The notes under the pieces: model-generated
Seen by the model: only the letters and a program-made list of their open reading frames with translations
What the model was told of the DNA's origin: nothing
Databases searched by the model: none
Source: Protopterus annectens
Taxonomy: Eukaryota; Chordata; Ceratodontiformes; Protopteridae
Direction: 5' to 3'
Assembly (NCBI RefSeq): GCF_019279795.1
Contig: NC_056733.1
Location: 1,416,414,569 to 1,416,478,568, forward strand
DNA: 64,000 bases
Program-made: the position numbers and the translations under genes
Shown: piece by piece, positions 34,466 to 44,700 of the stretch
Position numbering within the stretch: position 1 is the first letter of the stretch
Layout of the letters: every line of letters begins with the position of its first letter

Positions 34466-37400
34466 TTACATTAATTTTAGAATATAATCAAAAAACATTC
34501 TCCAGTATTCTTTAAGATAATCCTTCTGATTTGGTTTATGAAATAGATACCTATGAGCCTTAAGATGATTAACTGCAAGTAACTTAAAGCCTTCCCAAGA
34601 AAGTGAGTTTCTATTTTTCCAGTTAAGAGTAATGTAGTATTTTATTAACATGAATATGGAAATTACAATTCTTAGTTGTAACTTTGATAATCCACGTGGA
34701 GGGATATGTAACAGTGTAAATTTCCACGATAAAGTTGATTTTTCATAGCCTATTTTTTCTAACTGAACCCTTAAGGCACACCAAAGCTTGTATGAACATT
34801 TACAGCTCCAAAATATATGAAGGAGATCCTCCTTTTGATTATTGCAAAATTGACAATGAGGAGAAGAATTGGGGTGGATTTTATTAATTATATTACAGGT
34901 AAGATATGCATTGTTCAGTAACATCAACTGGGTGTAATTGAGCTTTTTTAGGGGAATAAGGTTGTAGCTAGTCTTAATGGCATTCACAATTTGGTCATGG
35001 GCGATAGATGAATCTTGTTTCAACCAATAGCTAGAATATATAGGCTCCTTTTGGGTTTTTAAAGACATAATAAATTTGTAGGTGTTTGAAATCATTTTCT
35101 TTTTATGGAGGAGAAGGTTTCAAATCATTTTGCAGGAAGAGATGTCTTTTTCCGATAGCAAAGGGTGATCTAAGAATTTATGAGATAGATCCATGATTTG
35201 TCTTTGTATAATTGTATACTTTTTGGGAAGATTCATCTTAGATCTGATATCTGATATTGAGTGGTGCTTAAAAGGAAGAATATCAATGATATTTTTGTCC
35301 TTCAGACGAGGGAATTGAGCTAAGTTTAGCATTAACCCATTCATTTTTAGGTTAGGATTAAGATGTAGTGGTTGTAAGATATTAAAGGCAGGGGTCAATT
35401 TTAAGGAATGAAATAGTTTTTGCACTGCTCCTGTTTTAGATTTTATGTTGCTGTGTAACTTGATTTTACCCAGATTATCTTTTTCTATGAAAGGAAGAGC
35501 TAAAGGGTTAAACTTCAGTGATTGAATATAGTTGTTATATAGTATAACCAAGAATGGATGCCATAAATTGTTCTCTTTGTTGTATGTAGCTATGTTGATT
35601 AACCTACTGCAGTTAATAATTTCGTAATATAATTTCAAATCGGGTAACCCAAGACCTCCTTGTTCTTTTGGATATGATAGTTTAGAGTATCTAATCCTAA
35701 CGGATTTAGGAGACCAAATAAATTTCGAAAGGGATGAGTATATATTTTTGAAGAATTTATTGGAAAGAATAATATTTGTTGCATAAGTCATATAGGAATC
35801 TAGGAAGTATGTTCATTTTAATGATTGCTACTCTTGCGAGGAAGGGAAGATTCAGCTTGGCCCATCGAATTACGTCTTCTTGTACATTCGAACATAATCT
35901 GGTAATATTACCTTGGTAAAATGCTGTAGAATCCTGGAAGAATGAAATTCCTAGATAGTGGAAATGTTTAATATTTATACCTTTTGATGGGAATATACTT
36001 GGGTATTGAGTAGACATATTAATTGGCAAAATTAGTGATTTATCTTTATTTAAACAACAGTTTGTGAAATTAGAGAAGGTGTCAATGGAGTTCATAATTT
36101 TTCCTAGATCAGAATTAGGTAAGGTGAAATATATATTTAAATCATCAGCATAAGCTGATAAGGATATTTTTGTGTTAAAAATTACAGGAATGTGGTGATA
36201 AGTATTCTGTTTAATTAATAAAAGTAAAGGTTCAATGAAAAGGTTAAATAATAGGGGGGAAAGGGGGCACCCTTGCCTTGCACCATTTCTGATATTAATC
36301 CTGGATGATACTTGTTTATTTATTTGTAATACAGTATATGCATTAGAATAAAGGATTTTAATAATATTAATGAATGAGAATGGTATATTGAAGTGAGGGA
36401 GAGTATCAAACAGAAATTCTGTGCTGATTCGGTCGAAGGCTTTGGAAGCATCTATAGCTAGGGTATAAATAGGAGTTTTAGCTAGAATAGAGAGTGAAAT
36501 CAAGGCATCTAGTGTAAGTGTATGATTAACAGTTTGTCTATGAAGAATAAATCCTGATTGTTCAGGTGATACGATACTGAGAATGATATTTTTAAGTCTA
36601 TTAGCAAGGATTGTAGACAGGATCTTCATATCTAAGTTACCAATGGAAATAGGTCTATACATCCAGGGGTTTTTGGAGTCAGAATTAGGTTTTGGAATTA
36701 AAATAGTTCTTGATGCATTCAGATGAGCGTCCTTTATTCCAAAGTAGATAATATTATTATAAAGCAGCAGCAGCGCTTCGGAGATTTTAGGAATAAAACA
36801 TTTATAAAAGTCGGCTGTGAAGCCATCCGGGCCGGGAGCTTTGTTAGGTTTCAAATTGTTAATAACAATATTATTTCTTGTTGTGTAATTTCCCTGGCTA
36901 GGATGTTATGCTGTTCTTTAGAAAGTTTGGGGAAAGTTATCTTGTTTAGGAAGCTTTGGAGCTCTATTTTGTCTAAAGGACTTTCAGGAGGACTATATAA
37001 CTGAGAATATAATGTTTCAAAGAGTTTAACTATTTCTTGTGTAGTCTGATAACCTATCCCCTGATAATGAATTTCTGGAATAGTAGGAGGAGGTTTATTT
37101 TGATTCACGATTCTGGATAGAAACTTAGAAGGGAATTGTGCCCATTCAGAGTAGTTTGCTAATGATTTTATTTCCTGGTATGAAGGATTTTCAGCATGGA
37201 GAGACAGAAGATCCTGTTGTAGTTGCATTATTTCTTTTTCTGTTTGGGGGGAATACTTTGTTTGAATTTTAGCCTCTAACTTAACTATATTATCTGATAT
37301 GGATGCTTCAATTTTGTTGTACAGTTTTTTATAATATGCAGCTTTATTTATAAGCATTCCTCTAATCATTGCCTTAGTAGCAGCTCAGGAATAGTCTACA

Positions 37401-38259
37401 GAAGATTAATTGGATTGTGTGGTTTGAAGGAATTGATCTAGGTAAGACTCGATTTCTGAAATTATATCAGTTTTTTTAGTAGGTTAAAATTTAGATGCCA
37501 CCAAATGATTTTGGACTTTGAGAATGTTTTTGAATTCCCTTGAACAGAAAAATAATTTTTTGAATGGTCTGCGAGATATCTTGGCTCAGTATTAAATGTG
37601 ATATCAAAGTTATTGAATATTGAAGAAATTAAAAAGAAGTCCAACCTAGACCAACACTTATGACAGGTAGAAAAAAAAGTGAATTTATTCTTTTTGGAGA
37701 GGCCTTTTTGATAGATGTAAGGATCAAACAAACTGTAATCCTCCTTAAGTTCAGAAATAGTTAAAGTAGCGTGTTTATTATATTTAGCATTAATATAGGA
37801 CTTATCTGTCATTGGATCTTGTATTGAATTCCAATCCCCTCCCCCTATGTAGTAATGATTAGGAAATGATTCCAGTATTTTATAAATTGCCATAAGAAAG
37901 TTTTGTTGTCTGGTGCATGGGGCATAGATATTAATAAATAAGGCAGATTTGTCTAAGAATGAACACTGAGTGGTAAAATAGGTCTATCTACCTTCTTCAT
38001 CAGCGTCATATTTAATTATGTCATGTTGGAATGAATTTTTGATAATTATAGCAACCCCTACACTATTCGTTTTAGCACCTGATGCAATAATAGTTTTTAT
38101 CCAACACTTCCCTCGTTCCTGTTCCCACTGATTATTAGCTAGATGAGTTTCTTGGCTGAAGATTATATTTGATGCAGATTTGAACACCAGATGCATGAAA
38201 AATTTCCTTTTCTTAATTGCTTGTAACCCTTTAATGTTTCATGACTCAAGATTCATCAT
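34466..38259 (-). pseudogene. L1 ORF2: endonuclease, reverse transcriptase, C-terminal Cys domain
   Basis: A probable start is the ATGATG at 38259. An in-frame TGA at 38239-38241 interrupts the first motif, just before NIKGLQAIKKRK. The APE-type endonuclease shows FSQETHL, GGGDWNSIQDP, SRLDFFLIS and YLADHS. The RT shows NKAPGPDGF, RPISIGN, IDASKAFDRIS (motif A), GARQGCPLSPLLFN (B) and AYADDLNIYF (C, catalytic ADD present). The C-terminal part has CQFCNNQKEDLLHIFWSC, the L1 Cys/His motif. The open pieces (38196-37984, 37893-37462, 37369-36851, 36854-35757, 35791-35120, 35095-34466) are joined by frameshifts or stops, so no full protein is made. All catalytic RT residues I can check are present. 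Confidence 0.9.
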
Positions 38260-38269
38260 CTATGATTCT

Positions 38270-38291
38270 TTTTTTTTTTTTTTTTTTTTTA
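38270..38291 (-). repeat. internal poly(A) tract between L1 ORF1 and ORF2
   Basis: More than 20 T on the plus strand (A on the element strand), about 10 bp upstream of the ORF2 start. Confidence 0.9.
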
Positions 38292-39899
38292 ATAACAAAA
38301 AGTAAGTTATACGTGGAGAATGTAGGATTATTTAAATGAGGATAGATGGAAGACCAGTATTTCTGGGCAGATATAAGAAACCCTTCCTGCCTAAATCCCA
38401 TGCTTAACCACCACCCCTCAGGCCCGGAAGAGACTGGGATATTGTGTGAAATAACCGAGTAAATATATATTGCAAATAACCTGGTTAGATTTAAGATATC
38501 CCATATTGAACCAACAATATCTACAGAATCTAAATGCAAAACTAACCCTAACAGTTAACCATACTTATAACTCAGCAAACCTGAATTAAACAGAGAAATT
38601 ATTTATAAATATGCATGAAAGTATATACTAAATCCATACGTGGTACATAGCTGACTAACCTAGAGCACATATTAACTGTATGGATGAGATGTAACTCAAA
38701 CTCAATACATTAAATCCGAACTGCAGTTTAACATTTCCAAAGCGCTAGAAAAACACAAGTCTGAAGCTATAGTATAACAATCAGAGTACATGTTATGTTT
38801 TGAGTAGAGATAAGGTTAAGACATTGTATATATATGACATTACATTCTAATCTCTTTACATGAACCATTAATACAATACACACTGCATGTTAACACTTAA
38901 AGATCTGGCATCATTATACTATATGCTTATACCACACATTCTAATATATAACGAGAGAAAAAAAAAAAAAGAGCAACACTTTTTAGATTATACCATTAAC
39001 TAGTCTATATCAACAGCAATTAAGTACAATAATCAAAAGGAAAACATTTCACCTTGAAAAAATGACATTCAATATAAGACCTGTATTGTGTAATAAAACA
39101 GTGTTACCCAGAGTGTCTTACTGTCTATTTAGATCGTGATTGAACAAAGTAAGTAAAGGGCAAATTGCTTATATAGCAGAGTATATAAATCCAAACTAAC
39201 TGTTGCCCACAAGCCTTACTTACATCTTGTAAATAATCATTCCCCACAAATATCTACACATAACAAAACCCTGGGTTATGAGTTACGAAGCTGTTTGATC
39301 TTCTTTAATGGGAAAAAAAAAAAAGTTTTTATGAGCTAAAGTGCCTGATGACTTCTTCATCATATGATGAGAGGCGCTCATTAAAAGCATGATCGTTGCT
39401 CTTGAGATGGTTTATACAGCCAGGAATTCACAATGGCTTTCATTCCGGCAGTCCACTGTAATAATTTACAAATCAGCTCCTCGTATTGCTAGTATATGCC
39501 CATACAAAACATAAATCAGCCCCTGCTCCAGACATTACATACTGAAAAAAAAAAAAAAAAAAACCGAAAGTGCCTCTTTAAACAAAATGACAGGTTCGTC
39601 CTTGGTGTTTGGAATATTGGTTAGATGCCTATTTCTTTAAGGCACCGAGGCATTATGGGAGAACAAAGGTCAGGAAATGTCACAGAGGTTCAGAACATGG
39701 TAGGAATGGACGTTGTAGTCTCTTAGGCACTAATCTAGCTCCACGAGGTGCAGGGCCCGATCCCCAGTTGGCGAATAGAGAAATGAAGGTCCAGGAGGTT
39801 AGGGCAAGTCACTGGACAAATTTACAGACTCACCGAGGTCTGCTATCGCCCTCCCGGATCGGATACAACAGACAAGAAGGAGTAATACATTAAGGTAGG
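38292..39899 (-). other. L1 inter-ORF region
   Basis: About 1.6 kb with no sustained frame. A 97-codon frame at 38246-38539 reads EGWWLSMGFRQEGFLIS, but no known domain. Inter-ORF spacers of mammalian L1 are far shorter; other vertebrate L1 families vary. An embedded older insertion is possible, though I see no boundaries. Confidence 0.5.
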
Positions 39900-40793
39900 T
39901 TAGCAATTATGTTGTGTTGAGTCAGGAGATTCATTGAATGCTTTGATAAGGACCGATGTGGCTTCCTTACTGTTTCCTGCTGATAACTTGCAACCTTGGT
40001 GATGAAAAATCAAAGTATTGGGGTATTTCATCTGAAACTTAATATGTTTTTGTATTAAATATGTGCAGAAGGGTGCCAACTTTTGTCTCTCCAGTTTTAT
40101 CTGTGTAGGGAGGTCTGCTGCAAGAAAAATTCTGGTTTCATTCCAAACAACATATTTTTTAGTTTTAGCTGCCAGAAGGATTTTGTTAACATGTTGGTAA
40201 TTTAAAATTTTAACGTAGACAATTCTAGGATTTTTTGTATCTGAAGATGGTCTGAGAGCTCTGTGAGCTCTTTCTATTATTATTTGGTCTATAAAGGGAC
40301 CATTGTCCAAGAGTGAAGCAAAGATATTACTAATGATTTCTGGCAAAGTATTGTGCTCTATTCGTTCAGGAATACCCCTTATTATGATATTATTGCGTCT
40401 TGATCTGGCTTCCAGGTCCAAAAGTTTCCATTGCATGTCTAAGATAGATTTGGCATTAGTATTATAATCTTTTTGTAACTGCTCAATCTTGATTTCGTTA
40501 TCCATTACCTTTGCTTCCATTTTGTCAATCCTAGTAAGCATTCTGTCTATGGAATCCCCAAAGGTTTGTAGTTGAGAGGAGAAGCTTTGTATTGCAGCTT
40601 GAATAGGTTGTAGTGCCAGTTTTAATTCATCCATGTTAGTTGGGTCTGTTTTTGCCTTGCCAGAAGGTTTTGTATTAGCCTGTTGTTTTCCAGTTCTTGC
40701 TCTCTTAGGTAGTGTTTCTTTTTCTGGGGATGCGATTGAAGAGTATTTTGCTTTTGTAGATTGAGCATCCATGTGTAGAGAATCCTGTGACAT
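39900..40793 (-). CDS. L1 ORF1 protein (297 aa, open)
   Basis: An RNA-binding chaperone that coats L1 RNA in the cytoplasmic RNP. The N-terminal ~60 residues are basic and Ser/Lys-rich. A coiled coil follows at about residues 65-135 (LQTFGDSIDRMLTRIDKMEA), then the junction LEARSRRNNIIIRGIPE, which starts the RRM domain, and a C-terminal domain with RIVYVKILNY and AADLPTQIKLERQKL. Length and domain order fit vertebrate L1 ORF1p (about 300-340 aa). The frame is uninterrupted from the ATG at 40793 to the stop at 39900. It lies ~290 bp from the element's 5' end, so it would be the first ORF translated. It is element-encoded, not a host gene. Confidence 0.9.
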   Translation of the reverse strand: MSQDSLHMDAQSTKAKYSSIASPEKETLPKRARTGKQQANTKPSGKAKTDPTNMDELKLALQPIQAAIQSFSSQLQTFGDSIDRMLTRIDKMEAKVMDNEIKIEQLQKDYNTNAKSILDMQWKLLDLEARSRRNNIIIRGIPERIEHNTLPEIISNIFASLLDNGPFIDQIIIERAHRALRPSSDTKNPRIVYVKILNYQHVNKILLAAKTKKYVVWNETRIFLAADLPTQIKLERQKLAPFCTYLIQKHIKFQMKYPNTLIFHHQGCKLSAGNSKEATSVLIKAFNESPDSTQHNC

Positions 40794-41061
40794 ACTTGAT
40801 TTTCTTGGTTCCCTTTATTAGGAGATTGCAGGCCGAGAAGTCTCAGATTACATAGGATAGCACCTGTAGAGCAAGGGATGGGACTATCAGCCACAATCCT
40901 CACTGTAATACAGTTTTTCTTTAATTCTGACCTGGTATGCGGTAAGAAAAAATGATCCTTTATTCCAAGGTAAGGTTATTGTCCAGGTAAGCTGATTCTC
41001 TGATGCTACTTTAAGGTAATATTTGTTGAAATTTTGCTGAGCTAAGATTCAACACTGTTTA

Positions 41062-41086
41062 TATGATAGCAGCCATCTTGAACCTC
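41062..41086 (-). promoter_or_regulatory. YY1-like site at the L1 5' end
   Basis: TTCAAGATGGCTGC on the element strand, within ~20 nt of the first element base. In human L1 a CAAGATGGC YY1 site near +13 fixes the transcription start. Function here is inferred from position and sequence only. Confidence 0.6.
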
Positions 41087-41102
41087 ATGTTAGTCATTAT
41101 CC
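41087..41102. repeat. L1 target-site duplication, right copy
   Basis: ATGTTAGTCATTATCC, partner of 34319-34334 with one mismatch. Confidence 0.88.
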
Positions 41103-41199
41103 TAATGCAACCTGAATACCTTGTTAACATCCTCTTTAGTACGAGTACCTGTAATGCAAATTCATATTTACAGCTGTTTTTCAATTCAAATGCTTATGT

Positions 41200-41200
<1 letters not shown>

Positions 41201-41230
<30 letters not shown>
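41201..41230. repeat. (ATA)n microsatellite
   Basis: Ten trinucleotide units. Confidence 0.95.
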
Positions 41231-41231
<1 letters not shown>

Positions 41232-41283
41232 ATTCCATTTTAATGGTTCATTTATGTGTTAATTTACATTGTATCTTGTACTA

Positions 41284-41385
41284 CATTGAGTCAGTGGAGC
41301 TTTTCTCCCTGGGTCTGTGCTGAAAAGGGGTTCTGCATCCATTTGAACTTCCCCAGTCCACAAATGAAAATAAATACATAAGACA
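41284..41385 (+). mobile_element. short repeat 3' end, copy 4
   Basis: TTGAGTCAGTGGAGCTTTTC...GAACTTCCCCAGTCCACAAA then AATAAATACATAAG. The best preserved member of the family also seen at 27.9 kb. It could be the tail of a longer LINE/SINE beginning upstream. Confidence 0.6.
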
Positions 41386-41399
41386 TTAGAGCTTTGGGA

Positions 41400-42040
41400 G
41401 GATCATGTTGTCTTAACAGTTTAGACTGCTTTCTCAGCAGCTACATTAGGCTGCAAATAGTGAGGATTTGAAGTAATATGTAAGAAGTCACAGATTTCTG
41501 AAGATAAAAAAAATGCGTACCATTGTCCCATTGTCTTTAACCAGTTCAATAAGTTTTCCATATTTGCTAAACTTTGCTTTGAATCTGGTAATAAACTGCT
41601 GGCTAGTTGTGATTGACACATGCAATATCTCAGTATCCCAAGAGTGAAATCCATTAAGATAGGTTGACTCTTTCCTTTGAGCCCACACAAGTCAGAAGTT
41701 ATTTTCTGCCAAGAACCCTGTAGTGAAGAAATTGATAGCAATTGTACCCTCCCTTGAGCTGATTTGTGTTTAATACATAAATGGCATCTTAACATAAGCT
41801 TTGTTATGTTCATGTCAATGTTGGGCCACCATATGGATATTTTGACCCTTTAAAAACACTTAGCTAGGCCTTGGTGTCCTTTATATCTGCATTAACACTT
41901 TGGCACATTACAAAGATGGTGCAATCATTCTGTCTTGACAGAATAGCAAACCATCATATTTGGACAGTTGTGCTCTGATGGTTTAGTACTTATACATTAG
42001 GTGTTTGTCTGTGAATGCGGTCAGACCATCCATCTCTTAC
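41400..42040 (-). pseudogene. Ty3/Gypsy integrase fragment
   Basis: The minus frame 41813-41421 reads CHLCIKH, GSWQKITSDLCGLKGKS, a FTLGILRYCM strand and HITSNPHYLQPNVAAEKAV, the pattern of a Gypsy integrase core (PWQ---TDL----G, SPHYPQSNG-AEK). The first catalytic Asp is kept (SDLC). The DNG motif that holds the second is replaced (KTMGQW). Upstream (41.85-42.0 kb) decayed pieces fit the H2C2 zinc-binding region before the core (LSKYDGLLFCQDRMIAP). No RT, gag or LTR is recognised next to it, so it is an orphan fragment. Confidence 0.75.
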
Positions 42041-42339
42041 ATAGCTTATAGCCGTATGTAACTCATTGTTATGTTTGGTAGCTTGTATACATCTTGTCTT
42101 GTTTGGTATTAGATACTATCTGGTGAGTTACTGGGTTTCTGGATAAGAAATAAAAAGAAAAATACAACCTGTCACCATGGATCCCAGACTTATTTAGCCT
42201 TTTCCTCAGGGCTCCATTTTCTAAGGGTGCAGCAACTGCTTCATGTTTACTGACATACCACTTCTGCTACCACATAGTGGTTACACCTGTTACAGATGTG
42301 TCTATTTATTGAAACTGGATGCTAATCTCTCCACACTAC
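42041..42339. other. unassigned
   Basis: No supported feature between the integrase and CR1 ORF1 fragments. Confidence 0.4.
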
Positions 42340-43010
42340 ACTCGGTCAGTAAGCACACCACAACCACACTGCATTACCACATAACCAAAACTTTACTTCA
42401 GCATATGCTGAGGTACTAAAGAAATCCTTGCCTAAGCCTCCTAGGCAACCCAGACATCCTACTAGCTTATCTCAGTCACCTGACACAAATACTAATACCA
42501 TAACTGTTGCTGCAAGCCTGTACCCTTAAGGGCCCATATATACCTGTAGCCCATCCCAGAAATGTTTTAGTCATTGGTGACTCCATTGTAAGACATATAG
42601 ACACAACACTAACCAGGCTAACAGCAGTGTGACAGTTAGTTGCCTCTCTACTAGAAAGATTATGGATCTCACTAGGTCTCTTAATCCCTGCACTGATGCA
42701 GATACAATTACGACCTTTGTAATTGCCCACAAAGGGGTGAATGATCTTAGGCAATCCACCCTGTTGGAGAATCAGAGAGACATTGTTGAGCTGTCTGCTC
42801 ATGTCTTTGAGGAGGGTAAGGCCCTGTTATTGAGCGGCATTCAAGGAAAAACATTGAAATTCAATAACTGGATAGTATTGGTGTCATTCTAGGAAATCCA
42901 ATATGTGTCTGCATAGGATGAAATGATCAATACACCCACCTGCTTTGCCAGGGATAGTCTGCACCTTTAATTCCTTGGTTTTTGCATGTTGATTAAGGAT
43001 TTTCAAAGAA
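42340..43010 (+). pseudogene. CR1 ORF1 esterase-domain fragment
   Basis: The plus strand reads NVLVIGDSIVRHIDTTLTRL near 42.57 kb (SGNH block I, catalytic Ser in GDS), VTVSCLSTRKIMDLTRSL and VIAHKGVNDLRQS (block III, G-x-N-D) at 42629-42892 in a shifted frame, and FARDSLHL near 42.95 kb (D-x-x-H block). The same module is in the CR1 at 49.9-50.4 kb. CR1-like ORF1 proteins with zinc fingers plus an esterase are known. This fragment is frameshifted and abuts the PLE end at 43011. Confidence 0.75.
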
Positions 43011-43137
43011 AGAATGTTCCCCAGTAAGTAAACAATCTCCATTGTATTATATGAACAAAACAGCAAAAGACAGCAATGGTATACTGAAACACAACTAATA
43101 TAATCATACAATAAAATCAGAACAACATTTATTTCCA

Positions 43138-43176
43138 GGTAAGCGCTTTCACCACAAGATGTAGCTTCATCAGACC
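43138..43176 (-). ncRNA. hammerhead ribozyme candidate in PLE-1 3' pseudo-LTR
   Basis: Minus strand: GGT, CTGATGA (43173-43167), stem II GCTAC-ATCTT-GTGGT (with U-G and G-U wobble), GAAA (43150-43147), a minimal stem III AG-CG-CT, cleavage expected after the T at 43141, then ACC pairing with GGT. A further stem I helix (TTTGT with ATAAA) beyond an internal loop is possible. All invariant core bases are present. Confidence 0.7.
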
Positions 43177-43450
43177 ATATACAAACAAAGATACATGAAC
43201 CACCAAACAGTTTTATATACACATATCCTCCCACTCATTAAATTCCAATATTCCTTGTAGCAAATCATTTCACTGCAAAAATGCCCCCAATTAATGAGCG
43301 TCATTAATAGTCAGTTCACACACTTCAAAACAACAACAAACAATATGTCAAACTGCTTTTTCATGCATCACAGTGTAGTAATAAAAACTCTGCCATAATA
43401 CTAAATTGTATATGCATACAAGCACTTATTACACATAAAAATGCAAACTA

Positions 43451-43452
43451 TA

Positions 43453-43507
<55 letters not shown>
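43451..43507. repeat. (TA)n array inside PLE pseudo-LTR
   Basis: About 55 bp of TA at the same internal position as in 53157-53210 and 31219-31288. Confidence 0.95.
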
Positions 43508-43510
<3 letters not shown>

Positions 43511-43667
43511 TGCTTTCTCAAATATGTGCTCATAAAACCAACATATTCAAATATGACACTGTATTGCATTTTTAAGTTGACATATATAGGCTTAGCTATT
43601 ATATCAGCAACTTTGATAACTGAAGGCTTTATATAGCTATTATGCGACTGTAACCTTCTACTTCAGC

Positions 43668-44360
43668 ACCTTATTTTTACGAATAAGTAAAAGTCAACTT
43701 AGGTAAACTTTCCTGTTTTTCGTTTCGTTAACAACCAAAATATAGTTAGTACTTTCCAATGTACCTAATCCCATCTTCCATTTTTCAAAAATATATGAAA
43801 CAACCCAAAGTTGTTGTCAGCAAATATGCATTTACTATATATAACCATTCAGTGTAAATGCCGAAGCACTTACTATGTTGATCCCTCGCGAATGCACTAC
43901 CAACGTGATGTCATCACGCTATATTTTCATTCTAATGCAGCTAAATGATTAACTATGTAAAAGCTATATAGTATTTGAATTTTTTCATGGCAAGTCAAAT
44001 AAAAGCCATCCATAAATAGTACAAGTTCAACTAATTTAAATAGTGTAAAAGTATGAATAGCTCTAACAACATATGCTATGAATGTGTACTCGTTTGCATA
44101 GCATTAGCTAATATTCCCCATATATTATTCAGTGTATCCTATAGGAATATATCTAAGCAACCTATTTAAATAACTATAACCAACTAAATGAACCTGTAAA
44201 ACAAAAACTATTATAATACTAATAATATTGCTACATATTACCTAGAAAATATAGGCATACAAGTTACATAGTCACTAATGCATACCCCAATACTATTTGT
44301 TATGCATGCTAAATAAATTCCACTGTAAGGCATAGCATAATTACATTTTAAAAACATACA

Positions 44361-44429
<69 letters not shown>

Positions 44430-44700
44430 GCTCTATGCATATACATATTAAAAGCAATAGTATAAATAGGCTGATATTAACCAAAGATATATTTGTAAAA
44501 ATTATAGCATAAATGGGCTTATCAACAGATCAACCTTGGTTCAATGTTCTTACATACACACATATATACAATACTAAATTAACTTTATTAGGTCATGTAT
44601 AGGGCCATCGTTATATGACTTTCCTGATGTAAAACAAGATAGATGTAGCCCCTATGTATTGATAAAAATTCTATATAACCTGATGTATGTACACCCATGG
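43668..44700 (-). other. PLE-1 3' untranslated region
   Basis: The part 44240-44700 is the inverted match of 54890-55317 in PLE-2, including a second (TA)n array at 44363-44428. The rest down to 43668 is unique in the window. No coding frame. Confidence 0.65.
44363..44428. repeat. (TA)n array in PLE 3' UTR
   Basis: TA repeats with one G interruption; the sister array is at 55168-55210. Confidence 0.93.

Larger units (their letters stand above)
34335..41086 (-). mobile_element. near full-length L1-clade LINE (6.75 kb) with TSD and poly(A)
   Basis: On the minus strand the element runs from GAGGTTCAAGATGGCTGC at 41086 to a poly(A) at 34335-34350. It has a ~290-bp 5' UTR, ORF1 (40793-39900), a ~1.6-kb inter-ORF region, ORF2 (about 38259-34466, broken) and a ~110-bp 3' UTR with AATAAAAAG before the A tail. 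The 16-bp duplication (one mismatch) and the A tail are the marks of target-primed reverse transcription. The CAAGATGGC at the very 5' end matches the YY1 site at the same place in mammalian L1. ORF2 damage shows it is inactive, but ORF1 is open, so decay is moderate. L1 proper and the related Tx1 group are both possible. Confidence 0.9.
43011..43667 (-). mobile_element. PLE-1 3' pseudo-LTR
   Basis: About 90% similar by eye to 52721-53361 in the same orientation. It contains, in element order, a TGACTGTAAC-region start, a (TA)n array, AATAAAAACTCTGCC, the ribozyme and GAACATTCTTTC. Direct pseudo-LTRs at both ends are a known feature of PLEs. It marks the 3' end of PLE-1. Confidence 0.8.

Noticed and set aside
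41421..41813. Retroviral-type integrase captured as a host gene
   Set aside because: Second catalytic motif is lost and the frame is short with decayed flanks; a Gypsy relic explains it.
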